Source: Vesta saturnalis (lineage: Eukaryota > Arthropoda > Insecta > Coleoptera > Lampyridae). Taken from it: a DNA stretch of 64,000 nt. The DNA lies in contig JARFJB010001949.1 in NCBI GenBank assembly GCA_036346205.1, positions 232,001-296,000 of the forward strand, in the 5' to 3' direction. The notes under the pieces were generated by a model that did not search any database, was not told the origin of the DNA, and worked only from the letters and a program-made list of their open reading frames with translations. Below, piece by piece: positions 22,885 through 35,597 of this stretch; within the stretch, counting starts at the first letter, position 1, and every line of letters begins with the position of its first letter. Made by a program: the position numbers and the translations under genes.

Positions 22885-24233
22885 GAAAGTTTTAATGCGT
22901 AAACTTAGGAGGATGGATAGAGGAATAATGAATTGCCAATAGATGCCTATGAACAGCTACCTTAAATGTTCTCATATCATATGTGAGAGGAAAACAGGAA
23001 CTAGGGAGATTATTCCAGAGTTCAGAAGTCGTGTAGAAGGGACTGTATGTGAGAAGTTAAGGACGGGTCATTTATAATCGATATCGAGAGCGTATCGGGG
23101 AGCACTAACCCAAAGGTGAGAATTATATTCCAGATGAGGCCGAATTTGGGCCTTATACAGCAGAAGGAGTTGTCGAGAGGTAAAGTACTGCTTAAATCTG
23201 TACAAAAAGCCTATTTTACGAGCAGCTGTTTTGATAGCTGACAGAAGATGGTCAACCTATGAGAGATTTGAAGATACAGTCATACCCAACAGAGTAATAG
23301 AGTCTGAAAGCTTAAGAACTGAGCCATTCATACTTACAACAGGAAATCATGGATCTTTTTTAGCGGACATAAGGCACCACTGAGTTTTGTTAGCATTAAA
23401 TTTAACTAGATTATTGCTTCCCCACTCGAGAATACGTTGAATGTCTTTGTTGATTGAATTTGATTTGACATAGAAGGTGGATTATCACTATGAGTAGACT
23501 GAGATGAACTACAGTGAAGGGTGCTATCGTCAGCAAAGCAATGGATGGGGTTATTTGTTGAAGAAATAAGGTCATTTATGTGCAGCAGAAAGAGTGTAGG
23601 CGCTATAACGGATTCCTGTGGTACGCCCGCGTTAATGCTAACTTCTTTTGAAAAAAAGCCATCAACCACGACACGTATTCGTCTTTTATCAAGGAAACTA
23701 GAAACTCAGTTGATGAGCGTATCATTTAACCCAAACGAGGTGAGTTTGGCAAGTAAACACTTATGCCAAACTTGGTCAAATGCCTTTGAGATATCTAAAG
23801 CGACTACAACTGTTTCACCGGACTGCTCTACTGATTGTTCAAAACTTGGGTCACATATGAAAGAAGATCGCCTGTTGAACGACTTTGCCCAAACCCATAT
23901 TGGTGGTCACTAAGGAGTTTGTTAGTTTCAAGGAACGTGAGCAGTTGCTGATTGATGGCTTTCTCCATGATTTTAGACAAAATGGAAGTGATGGCAATTG
24001 GTCGGTAGTTTGAGGGGATCGGTCTTATCGCCTTTTTTTGGGAATAGGTTAAACATTTGCTAACTTCCATGATGAAGGGAATTCCCCAGAAGACACAGAG
24101 ATCGTATAGAGCTTAGATAAGACTGGTACTAGTTCGGGGGAACATTTCTTTAAGACAATATCTGGGATACCGTCTGTGCCAGTCGCCTTATTGAGATCAA
24201 GCCTACTTATGATCGATTCCAAGAGCTTGTACC

Positions 24234-24235
<2 letters not shown>
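22885..24235 (-). pseudogene. 5'-truncated CR1/L2-like LINE reverse transcriptase
   Basis: Minus-strand pieces, 5' to 3': LNKATGTDGIPDIVLKKCS (~24200), IPSNYRPIAITSILSKIMEK, QYGFGQSRSTGDLL, VVALDISKAFDQVWHKCLL, AGVPQESVIAPTLFLLHIND, HCFADDSTLH (FADD at about 23526-23537), then downstream KIGFLYRFKQYFTSRQLLLL and PHLEYNSHLWVSAPRYALD. The catalytic Asp pair is intact but PQGS reads PQES. Several stops and frame changes occur. The 5' end is cut at the (TA)n/(TG)n tract, so endonuclease and upstream RT are missing. CR1/L2-like is judged from FADDSTLH; Jockey is an alternative. Confidence 0.82.
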
Positions 24236-24283
<48 letters not shown>

Positions 24284-24336
24284 GTGTGAGTGTGTGTGTG
24301 TGCGCGTGTGTGTGTGTGTGTGTGTATGCGTGTATA
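24236..24336. repeat. (TA)n followed by (TG)n microsatellite
   Basis: TA run 24236-24280, then TGTGTG with a few C substitutions to about 24336. Marks the broken 5' edge of the LINE. Confidence 0.95.
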
Positions 24337-27300
24337 TGACTTACAATCTAATAAAATATACTAATGTATGGGATGATTACTTTTCAGATATAGGTTCCGT
24401 AAAGTAAATTTTTTTAGATTTGAAAAATTGCGTTTTGCACGTACTTAGGTTCCTTTTATTACATATTTAGTAACAAATTCATAATTTATAATTATAATAC
24501 AAAAGTGAAAATAAAATAATGCTATTCTTCAGGTTGATTTAACAAGTGGTACATAAGGTAAAAAATACCTGGGGTTCTTTACGAAAAAAAGCTAATGGCG
24601 TCATGAATGAAAATCTGAAGGTTATTTATACAAACACGTATTAATTAAAAAAGGAAATCATAACAAAAACTTTTTCTAAACAAAATTGACAATATTTAAA
24701 TTAGGTCACCCTATAAGCCACCTATAACATCTCATCATTTATAAAAAGTCACTTATGGATGTATCTTTTGGTTAAAATTAAATGGGGGAATTTTGGAATT
24801 TGTTTAAATTATCGTACCTGCATACATTTGCATAATTACAACGAAATTAAAATTCATATAATTGTGCTATGTAGTAACCAATATTATAAAGATTTATTAA
24901 AATTAACAAGGCCTTTTTTTATTAATAGAATATCAAATTAAAGGATTTGTTCTAAAGACTGAGTTTAAAAATTGTCATTGTTAATTGATTGTGACAATCG
25001 ATGGCTGCATACATGTATTTGTTTTATCGTTTATTGGAAAGTACATTTGGATTGTAGTTGTGTGAAATGTGTTGATAGTATAATATATATACATACCTCA
25101 TTCCTTATAAATTTTAAGTGTGTAGTTTTATAATTTTTTGATAAAATTTAGTGCTAAGTAAAAATGTTTTAACTTACTTTTTTGGTAACTGGAACTTGAA
25201 TACACAATGAGCTAATATTAAAGAATTATTTTAGTTAAAGTCACTGAAAAACTCATAGATGAACTGTTAAAAATTTTATTAAACATCCTGTTCATTGCAA
25301 AAATATTTAGAGAAAAAACTACAATTTTCACTAATGCACTTCCTCAATAACGTGTATAGGTGAGTTTAATATAAATTTTGAACTACGCGGGAACGTTACA
25401 AATAATTAGCACCTTTCGTTTACTTGTGTTTTAAATGCGTCTATTAATCTTGAAGCTACGATTCTGACTGGTTGTTTCGCTTATTTGTACCTCATGATAG
25501 TATTTTAGAATGGGGGTGCCGTCGATCTAGATTTAAGGTTACCCGATTCAAGGAAATCAACAGATTTTAATCACCGAACATTATTTACGTTCGATTTTTA
25601 AAAATGTTTATGAGTTATTCAATTTTTGATTATAAACTAGTAATTAAATAAAAAGCGAACAATTGAATAAATCCTTCAACTCTAATTACAATTAATTTTA
25701 TTTTCTGATTTTGTTTAAATACTATGGATTTAGAAAACATGATAGCGATTATCAAGGTAGTATAAATAAGCTATTTTTATCTTAACAACTATATAAGAAA
25801 TGTATTTGTTAATAAATTTTAAAGATAATTTTGGGAAAAGTTCATTTTTTAAATTACTTTTTAATTATTATATAATTATTTACATATTCCGACTAATTCC
25901 GTTTAATGGTATTATAAAGAGATTATTTTTTGAAGTAACGTACAATTCCAAACATTCATAATTCTATATTTTTTATGCACATATTTGCGTTTATGTACAC
26001 TGTTGTGAAACTTAAAAAAGATAGTCATTGTATTGTCCTGCCAATACAAATTTTGCAAAACGCACAGAAGAAGGAAAATCCCGTTTATCATATAGTTGTT
26101 AAGAGTTTTGAGATTTTGAAAATTCCGTTCCAAAAGTTAAAAAAAAAGACTAAACCGTTCTCAAGCTTTCATGTGTGAAAGGGATGGCGGGGTAAGTAAT
26201 AATATCACGTATGGCAGCGTATTGAAAACAATGTTACTACGTGTAATATGAATTATTTAGAAAAGTCAATGCAATATTATGTCATTATATATTAAATGAT
26301 TCCAAACTTTAAACATATTTATAAGCATCAATTTACACGTAGTTGATTGGCAGTCTGGTACCACAATTACGTCAATATTCAAGTGCTTTATTATAATGCG
26401 ACCGTTATCAATCATTCAAACTAATACTTAAAGTTGAACCTTTTGTCGCAGTACAAATTTAGTATTTATAAAAATTGCTTACGTTATGTACTAAAACAAA
26501 TATTATCTTACGATGACATAATTTTATAGTTGCATCAATAATACACTCAAATCTCAATTGTTTCAGGTTTTCACTGTCTGTTTCAGTATGATTACCTGAA
26601 CGCAGAACACGAAAATTACAGTAGTGAAACTAATAATTATGATCATACTGATCATACTTATTTCCTGCACACAAACTTATACAAGAACTGAAAAATACTG
26701 CTGATGAAGGCGTTACTTTGGAAGAAACAAAAGCATAGAAATATGCAGTTGTCTGTCTTGTACTATTTGCAGATCTTTTAACATGTATAAACTAGCAACA
26801 CTGTATCATATTAATTAAGATCACCAAAAAAAAAAACAGAAAACGGAAATGAACTTTGATGATGAAGATTATAAACTAATTAGGATGAGTAGATATTTAT
26901 CTGGCATGTAAAAGAGAAAAAGGCAAAAGCATGAAAATTCAAAGTATATGGTTAAATTATAAAATAGAAGCTTGGAAAATCATATTGTTCAGTTGTATAC
27001 ACCACTTAGACAATTTTAAATGGAGAGAAAGATAAGATTAATATTATCTAAAGTCTTGTGATAAGTGTTATGAAAATTGTAATCAAAAGAATAGATTAAA
27101 ATTTTTAGAAGAAAAATAAAGACAAAAAGAGCAGTGACTTTGTGGCTTTGTCGAACGTCGTCGTTCAAAAACAAAAAGTGCGACTCTCTACATTGTTAGT
27201 AGAATTTTTTTTTGTTTTAACTTCTATCTTGCACACATCCAGCTTAGAATTTTTCAAGTTAAAATCATACGAATACTTACCGAAATGATCAAAACTGTTA

Positions 27301-27403
27301 ATAGAAATGAATTAACATGGGATGTTAGTTATTTTTAAAAATAACATTATAGAGTAATTTTAAATTTAATTTTAAACAAAATTATTGGAACATTGAACAT
27401 ATC
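24337..27403. other. A+T-rich region, no gene recognised
   Basis: About 3 kb with only chance ORFs under 75 codons. CAGTGACTTTGTGGC at 27131 could be the left tip of the neighbouring hAT element, but no partner tip was found. Confidence 0.45.
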
Positions 27404-29756
27404 TTAACAGAACTGGACTTTATGCGCTTTGTTTTTTAAAAATCGTTGTATTAACGTTTCAATGTCTAACTCTCGAATTACAGTAAACTCGATTGAAATG
27501 ATGGCAAGATTTTCCAATCGTTCTTGTACCATAGTAGAACGTACATAGTTTTTAATGATTTTCAATTCGGAAAACGATCTTTCCGCTGTGGCTATGGAAA
27601 CTGGTATTGTCAATAAAATTCGTAATGCCACAAAAATGTTTGGGTAAGAATAATGTAAATTATTGGTTACAATGTAATTTAGGGTAGTAATTGGCGAATA
27701 AGTAACACTTTTCTCAAAATTCTGCAAAAACTGCAATTCTTCCATAAGTTCTATCAAATCCTTTTCGATTTTATCACTTAATACACCGTCAAGTTTTGTA
27801 CAAAACTCTAGCTGTTCCGATTCAGAATGACTGTTAAATTCCGAAATATTCCATAAAAATTTGAAAATTGCTGCATGGGCGAATAATAGTTCGAATCTAT
27901 CGTTACAAGATGTTGTAGTAATATCTATTAAATTAAAAAAACAATGTACTTTAAATTTTAATTCTTCAATTTGTATTGGTTCATCGTGACCTTCGCAACT
28001 AAATTGTTTTGTAACTTTTCGAGGTCTTAAAACTCCTTCATCTTTAAATTTTGAATCGATATCTAATAAAATCGCGACTATCGTAGCTTCTAATAAATCA
28101 TTAAAACTGTTATCTGAACGACAGTTTTTTAAAGAATTAATTCAATTACTTAAACCAGCACACGCTTGCACAATATTAAAATTTTGAGTTTGTAAAATTT
28201 TAGATACTATTAACTTTGCTTAATATGTTAAACCATAAAACCATCATTCATACAAATTCAAATTTTTTTAACTTTTCAGCAAGTCCCATAGCTACATACT
28301 TTACAGCATTATCAAAATTTTGAACAAAAGTAATTTCAAAAAGAGCATCGTATATTTCGCCTAGTTGATATCTTAAAGGTGCTATAGCATCAATTGGGCT
28401 CGACCATCTGGTATCTCACAACGGATTTAAAGTGAAATTTGATATATGTTTTTTCAAAATCGCCCATCGATGGGTTGAAGTAGAGAAAAAAATATACAGT
28501 CCTTGAACTATACAAAAAATTTTACAAATAACATATTTGACTTTGCGCCATCGTTAACGACAAGGTTAAAGCTATGGTTACAACAGGGTGCAAAGAATGC
28601 TCTTGGATTAATATTTAAAATTTTAAACCATTATGCTTACCCTTCGTGTTTGCCCCGTTGTCGTAGCCTTGACCGCGTAAATTAAAAATATCTAATCCAT
28701 AATTTTCTAACGTCGATAACAAAAAATTTGTTAAACCTTAACCAGTAACAGAACAAAAAAATAGCAAGTGTTCTTCAATACTAATTCCCGAATCTGACAT
28801 ATACTGAAATCTGTTCTTGGTGGCTGACGTCGGGTATAAAGTCGAGGATGAAAAAAAATATTTAGCTTTTTTCGCCATGTTTAAAATTTTAGATCTAACG
28901 TTACTTCCTAATAAAGTTATAACTTCGTTTTGGATTTTGTCCCCAAGATAATGAGGAATATTTTTGTGCGCTTTCATTTGAGACCGGTTGACAAGTTGCC
29001 ATTATTTTTTTCATATAATTTATTAGTAGTACTTCGAAACGCTAAGTTCTGTTCAGCAAAAATTGAACGGTATAAAAAATACGCTCTATGACGGCATGCC
29101 AATATTTTGTTTTCTTATTGAATATCTTTTGTGCTTCAGAATCTATAGTTTTATTCTTTTTCGTTCGATTTAAAAGATCTGTCCATTGCTTCAAATTCTG
29201 GAAATGTAACTCACTTTTTTCATGGTAACTAAAATGTTTACTTAAATGATGCCAACCATTAAACCCATTATCGTTACTTAATTTTATAGTTTTCACAGAA
29301 TTTGCTAGATTAAAGATTTTAAAATTAAAACAATATACAGAATTATTTTCTTTAGAATATAACAACCATTCTCGTTTAACTTTTTCATTATTATGTAAAA
29401 TTGTAGTAAAAAAGTGGCAAACATTTCTCACCGTCATCAAGTTTACAAGCTTTGCTAGAAGTTGATTGTAGCTGAATATTGACACTGCCTTCAAATTCCT
29501 TCTCCAGCAGTTCTTCATCAGCAGTTGAGCATACTGTAGGAATCAAGAAATCGGACACTATTTGGCTACTATTTGGTTCAGTTTCTAATTCCGCCGTTGA
29601 TGTAGACAGAAGGTCTTTGTTTTGTTGAGAAATGGTTGCTTTTTGAAAAAACGTTACATTTGCATTAGTTTTTTTCTAACTTTTCTTCTCGTTTTCGTTT
29701 GTTTAATAAGTTTTCATATCCGGAAAGTTTCTTGTTTCTTTTTTCCTCTTTAGACA

Positions 29757-29757
<1 letters not shown>
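27404..29757 (-). pseudogene. hAT transposase relic of the ZMYM1-like/TTF-finger type
   Basis: ATG at 29757 (MSKEEKRNKKLSGYENLLNK) starts a minus-strand protein broken into several frames. About 29400-29170 is a TTF-type finger region (REWLLYSKENNSVYCFNFK..GFNGWHHLSKHFSYHEKSELH); the usual CxCC ligand cluster reads CFNF, so zinc binding is doubtful. GQGYDNGANTKGKH near 28655-28690 holds the second catalytic Asp of the hAT RNase-H fold. The C-terminus 27700-27480 is the hAT dimerisation region (ALRILLTIPVSIATAERSFS..). The first frameshift is at a T7 run, 29669-29675. About 2.35 kb long. It is cut off just upstream of the ATG by the (TA)n tract and the nested elements, so a 5' tip is not seen. 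Confidence 0.83.

Positions 29758-29758
<1 letters not shown>

Positions 29759-29849
<91 letters not shown>
29759..29849. repeat. (TA)n microsatellite
   Basis: TA run of about 90 bp between the hAT start codon and the nested elements. Confidence 0.95.
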
Positions 29850-30264
29850 TACAGGGTGGCGCATTAGTGTGACAAAGTCCCATATCTCCTTTATTTAAAG
29901 AGATACAAAAAAATTAAATACAAAAGTTGTAAGATATGTTCTGGTGCATATTCCAAAACATTTTTAATTATACAGGGTAGATCATAAAAGCTTAGAATTT
30001 TAATTTTTTTAAATAGAAAACCCTATGTATTATTACATATTTAGATTCTACATACAATTTTAGACACATTTTATGTATAATGTCCTATACCTAAGTCTAA
30101 CTGTTTTGACAAATTTCAAATTTTTGTCAAAATGACGTTTGCAGGCCAAAACATAGGTGGAAATCTTTTCTAAACGAAGCCTTTATCAATTAGTTATGGT
30201 TGGTTTCCTTGGAAATGGGGACCTACTCTAATGGGCTGTATTGATATTTTGTAATACATTCATA

Positions 30265-31815
30265 CAGGGTGATCAAAATGGACAATAAAAGTAGATTCAA
30301 AAACCTATAAAGTCTTTTTTTAATGGAAACCCCTATTTTTTTAATTCTATCTTATTTAGCATTAAAAATAAGGGTGACTTTGTATAAGAGTGTATATTCC
30401 AAAAAATTGTAGTTTTGGAAATAATGACAATTAAACATTTTTTTATTGTAAAAAGGCTATACGGTTTTCAAGTTTTGTTGTTAGTTGTCCGTGACGGCGG
30501 GGCGCGGCGAAACAAAAAAAATCGAGCACTTCAGATCGAAATATTACAATTTATTGAACCCGATATAAATAATTATTTTATTAAACTTAACACCTCTAAT
30601 GTAACTAAACCTGTAACTAATTATACAGATAAAAGTACTAGAAACACGTCAAATACGTACTACCTAATAAGTTGTTCGAAATGTCCGCCTCTTTCTTGAA
30701 TACACAATGCAATACGTCTCTCAAATTCGTTGCTTAAATTTCTACACATTTCAACACTAATGTTTTGAAAACAGTTTCTAATCCTAATCTTCATGTCTTC
30801 CTTTGTTGTAGGCGGTATTTTATAAACCTGCTCTTTGACGTACCCCCATATGCTAAAGTCCATTTTAGTAAGATCTGGGGATCTAGCAGGCCAAGCAACA
30901 TGCCCTCCCTCCCAATTCAACATTCTGGATATCTAGCATTTAAAAAAAGTTATTATCAGACCTGTATGATGTACTGGGGCCCCATCTGTAAATAAAATCA
31001 AATGAACAAAATTTCTTTGTTGGTTTATTTTGTTTTGAGCCCATTGACAAAATTCCAGTCGTCTTTGATAATCTTCAGGAACCAACTCTTGAAGTAGTTG
31101 AATGTGATAGGGGTGCATTTTTTGAAACTTCAATATCCGCTGTACCGTATGTCGTTCAACACCAACCTGCTGAAAAATGGGTCGTTGTCCAATATATGGA
31201 TTTTCGGTAACTGTTAATAGTACATTTAATTGATTTTCCTCAGTCTGTGCACGTTTTCCTAGTATTTTTTCATATAACACATTGCCAGTTCTTTCAAAAC
31301 GCTCCAAAAGCTTTTCAAATGCCCTTCTTTCAGGTTGCCGTCTCTCTGGAAACCGTTGTTGATACAGTCTTCTTGCTAAGAGCGTATTCTTATCACTAGC
31401 TCCCAAAACAAAACCATATCAACCATCTCGGCTTGCGAAAAATTCATTATTTACAATTTTAATTCAAGTTTTAAATCAATTTGCTATAAAATACACAAAT
31501 GCATCACACAAATTATCAACTGACAATAAATAATGACGTTTCTGATGATCTCTATTATTTTTATATGCCACGGCTCGCCGTGACGGCCAACTAACAACAA
31601 AACTTGAAAACCGTATAGCCTTTTTACAATAAAAACATGTTAAATTGTCATTATTTCAAAAACTACAATTTTTTGGAATATACACTCTTATATAAAGTCA
31701 CCCTTATTTTTAATGCTAAATAAGATAGAATTAGAAAAATAGGGGGTTTCCATTAAAAAAAAAGACTATAGGTTTTTTTGAATCTACTTTTTATTGTCCA
31801 TTTTTGATCACCCTG
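30265..31815 (-). mobile_element. Innermost nested element (tip CAGGGTGATCAAAA) carrying a transposase relic
   Basis: Left tip CAGGGTGATCAAAATGGACA at 30265; right tip inverted, ending at 31815; TA on both sides. Arms 30265-30510 and 31575-31815 include GTTGTTAGTTG and a GC-rich CCGTGACGGCG segment. Flanks rejoin as GTAATACATTCATATTAATG.., again nearly palindromic about the TA. Confidence 0.83.
30660..31447 (-). pseudogene. DD41D-type transposase with Asp 1 fused to Asp 2 by deletion
   Basis: Start ATG 31447 (MNFSQAEMVDMV), then ARRLYQQRFPERRQPERRAF (first HTH), the linker (GKRAQTEENQL), TENPYIGQRPIFQQVGVERH (second HTH), PYHIQLLQELVPEDYQRRLE. At 30985 the Asp-1 box FTDE and the Asp-2 box DGAPVHH are merged as LILFTDGAPVHH: everything normally between them, about 90-100 residues judged from the other copies, is missing. 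The rest, HVAWPARSPDLTKMDFSIWG and RGGHFEQLI, continues after a frameshift at T7 (~30944). Another shift is near 31405. Spacing from DGAP to the last Asp is 41 residues. Certainly inactive, though both HTH regions are readable. Confidence 0.87.
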
Positions 31816-32238
31816 TATTAATGTATTACAAAAATATCAATACAGCCCATTAGAGTAAGTCCCCATTTCCAAGGAAACCAACCATAACTAATTGATAAAG
31901 GCTTCGTTTAGAAAAGATTTCCACCTATGTTTTGGCCGGCAAACGTCATTTTGACAAAAATATGAAATTTGTCAAAAACAGTTAGACTTAGGTATAGGAC
32001 ATTATACATAAAATGTGTCTAAAATTGTATGTAGAATCTAAATATGTAATAATATATAGGGTTTTCTATTTAAAAAAAATTTAAAATTACTTCTAAGCTT
32101 TTATGATCTACCCTGTATAATTAAAAATATTTTTGGAATATGCACCAGAACATATCTTACAACTTTTGTATTTAATTTTTTTTTTTGTATCTCTTTAAAT
32201 AAAGGAGATATGGGACTTTGTCACACTAATGCGCCACC

Positions 32239-32241
<3 letters not shown>

Positions 32242-32278
<37 letters not shown>
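32242..32278. repeat. (TA)n microsatellite
   Basis: TA run at the right edge of the nested elements. Confidence 0.95.
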
Positions 32279-32280
<2 letters not shown>

Positions 32281-34918
32281 AAATTAATTCGCTTAATATT
32301 TTATTAACTGCAAAAATAATTCAATATTGAAAATTAATAAAAAGAAAACAGTTTAAATTTTAGGTTGCGGCAAAACTTTTAAAGTAGTTTCTTTAAAACA
32401 AGATGGGTAACAATTAAAAATATTTAGTGCTTAAACTTGAAAATCAATTAACTACAAACAGTTACTTTTTCACCAAATTGATTGCAAAACTTATTTAACT
32501 TACCTTAGATAGACGCTTTTAAGTAATCAATTCGTACTAATAACTAACTAAGTAATAAAGGATTAAATGAACACAAAATTTACTAGGTAAATGAATATCA
32601 CTATTAAAATTATTTCTTCTGAACTATTTATGATACGGTATGATAATATAATAAATATAAAACAAATCTATCAGGTAAATTCTTTTTATGTAGGAGGTCG
32701 AAATACAAGTCATAGAATGCAAGTTACAACACGAATAATTGTATACTCGTTAAAATACAAGTTGAAACGCAACACGACCAATGACTAGGACTTTATTATG
32801 AGTACAGAATAATTTATCCATGTTTATTATTTTTTTGAACAAAATACAACTCGCTGAAATTGCATGCAGAAAACTGTAATTATTGTAAAATAATAAATAA
32901 TTACTACTATTTTCGTTTTCAAATGACGGGAACACAAGTTATTTTTTTGTATTGTTGCAAATTTATAAATTGAGAGGCATGGACAGACGCCTTTGCATCC
33001 ACGGTGCCCATATGGACGGCACGGGCCTGAAAAAAGAGTAAAGTACAATCAAGCGTGTTTACATTGGAAAAAGACATTAGGTTGCCTAAAACGCATAAGT
33101 TTTCATATGAATCTAAACATGCCAAAATAAGAACGCAAGAAAAACGACTGATAAACAAAAAGAAAAACAATTAGATATAAGATTATATTGTGACAAAATT
33201 GGGTTGCTTGGTTGATATTATTGATATTAAATAACAAACGCAATATATGTATATAAACAATGAAAATATTATTAAACGTGTGATAATAAAAATAAGATAG
33301 CAAAATATACAATTCTTGATATCTTCAAATTGAAATTTCGTGTCGATAGAAGGATTCCAATATATTATTGTTCTAGAAATTATAAAATTTGGTGTTTATA
33401 CCGGCGTATTTACGGTGAGCGCCATAATTTCTTTCATATGCTATACAAAACTAGAAGAGATGTAAATTAAAATCAAGTGGAAGAATGTATTTTTAATTTT
33501 GCATATGTCCTCTAAAATAGTTATATAAATCAAATGACGTTTATTACCTAGACTTTTAAAAATTATATTTATTTTAACTTAGTATAAATGAGTTCATCTT
33601 ACACAGTTTAACTAGAAGAAGTTATTGACAAATTAAAAATGTTCCATAAATCAAATAAATCTTTAATTATAAATGATGGGAGAAAATAAGGATTTTCTAA
33701 AATCTTTGTCGCATAGTTAGAATCTACACTGTCAATGAGAGTTAAAATTCAAATGAGTAACTTAAAACGTTGTGTAAAGTTAGGTTATAAGATAATTTAC
33801 AAAATTTGGCATTAACTTACTAAAATTTATAGAATATATCTATTTCTAACTCCTATAGAGGCTTGCACATCTTTTATTAAATAACCTGTATTTTGATATG
33901 TGCGTCAGTGTAGGCTGAATATAAATAAATTGGTAGATAACTTAAATTTTAACAACAAATTAGCATAACTTTGCTTAAGAAACGCGACCATTTATGTTGC
34001 GTTTATTCTGATAAAAATCAACTAAGTTTATTCAACTTATCGATCGATATCCACAGCCAGATAACATCTATGTTAATTTTTACCTCTGATATTATCATTG
34101 TATCCGTTTATCGTTCTCTAAACTTTGACATAAAAATTTGAATTAAATGTTAAATTATACTTTTAAATATAAACGTGTTAGTGTTAGAAATCCCACTGTA
34201 AAATTTAATGCTATTTCATTAATGACTGGGTTTTGTTAAATTTGTACTACCAGAAAATAGCAACTGCCTGAATAATATTTTGTCAACTTGAAATGATGTC
34301 AACTAAATTTACAAGTATCTCAGATCATTTAGGATTTAGCTATTGTTTTATCAGGTAACTTCATTGAATAAAAATAAAAACTAAACACCAATGTTTACTA
34401 ATTACGATGAAACCTATTTATTCATATTACGTTTTTAGACTGGAATTTTGTTGCTAAGAAAGATATTGATTGCAGCAGTAGATCTGATATGAGCCTAGAA
34501 TCTCACTTGGAAATGTTTTGAAAATTTCCAATTTTCTATTTTTCTAGTCTTCAGTCGTGCTTTGGAAAGTTGCTGGTTTGCAATATTAATTCACAAACCA
34601 AAAGAAATGTAGTTTAATAACCGAAGTATATGATTAATCAGATCTTATATACAAAATAAAAGAACGAACAGTTAATCCAAACGTTGCCAATACAATATTC
34701 AGAAACTGCATAAGGGTTCATGTTTGAGCGACTTTTGCTCCTATTTTCTTTATTATTTTACTGTCAGTAAGTTCAGCAAAACCTATTTCCATTAAGAATA
34801 ACACTTTCCTAATGATTGATTAAAACTTAGCTCTAGTTAAATTAAATGCAAGTAAGGTTGTATGTCCAGCTATGGAACGGTGATTTTCAAATTAACTACA
34901 TTTAAATAAAAACAAATA
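32279..34918. other. A+T-rich region; one GC-richer island at 32960-33035
   Basis: No recognised gene over 2.6 kb. The island at 32960-33035 is preceded, on the minus strand, by a pyrimidine tract and AG (CTTTTTTCAG at about 33029-33038), so it could be an isolated exon. No donor site or known protein was identified. Confidence 0.4.
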
Positions 34919-34932
34919 GGGTAAAGATGACA

Positions 34933-35398
34933 ATGGTTGGCAGGCAGACAGTCGTTGGCATATAACCACATTTTCCTTTATAATTTGTAATAACTAACTC
35001 TGAGTGTGTTAGGGTTTTCTTCAAACCAAGGTTGGTACTCTTTCGAATATAGTTTAATAAGCTTTATATGCGCAGTTGGTATTCCCAATTCGGTATCAAC
35101 CACAATTTGGCGGGCTGTCAGAATTTTCGATAGATTGTACAGATTGTATGTGTTGTTACAAGAGAATGCTGCCAGGATAATTGCTTTATTTTGTCTGTGT
35201 GACAAAAGAAGTGTAGGTAAGTACTCACCAATGTTTATACATTATTTATACAAGCTCTTATGGCAAAAAAGCCTGTTATTTAGCAATTTTAACCTAAAAA
35301 CTTAGATGCCAACCACTATATACTATAAAATATCAGATATCAATAGTTGGTATAGAGGTGCCAATCACTATCTCATCAATCTTTTACCATGGTTGGCA
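34933..35398. promoter_or_regulatory. Left subterminal TGCCAACNACT motif cluster
   Basis: At least six copies in mixed orientation (for example TGCCAACCACTATA at 35307, TGCCAATCACTA at 35359, and inverted ATGGTTGGCA at 34933 and 35389). Likely transposase binding sites by analogy with elements that carry subterminal repeats; not demonstrated. Confidence 0.6.
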
Positions 35399-35597
35399 GG
35401 TTAATTATTTAATATGGACTAATTGGTATTTATGTTCAATGATCATTTTTCATATTTATTGTTTTGAATTCACGACAGATATTTACCTATAGATAACAAA
35501 TAAGTAATTGGATTATATAAATTTTGTAATTTGGCCTACTTGATTTGGTTTTATTTTTATTTTTATTATCATTATATTATTATTTTTTTAAGGAAAT

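Larger units (their letters stand above)
29973..32115. mobile_element. Middle nested element (tip CAGGGTAGATCATAAAAG)
   Basis: Left tip CAGGGTAGATCATAAAAG at 29973 and its inverted copy (CTTTTATGATCTACCCTG) ending at 32115; TA borders both. Arms to about 30262 and from about 31818. It sits at the palindrome centre of the outer element and itself encloses the inner one. Confidence 0.83.
29852..32241. mobile_element. Outermost of three nested inverted-repeat elements (tip CAGGGTGGCGCATTAGTGTG)
   Basis: Left tip CAGGGTGGCGCATTAGTGTG at 29852 and its inverted copy ending at 32241, both next to TA. Its own arms are 29852-29970 and 32118-32241. With the insert and one TA removed, the centre is a perfect palindrome ATTTTTAATTATAATTAAAA.. 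whose middle dinucleotide is the TA used by the next element. No coding capacity of its own. Confidence 0.85.

Noticed and set aside
27131..27150. CAGTGACTTTGTGGC as the hAT left tip
   Set aside because: Plausible tip sequence, but no matching right tip or 8-bp duplication could be found.
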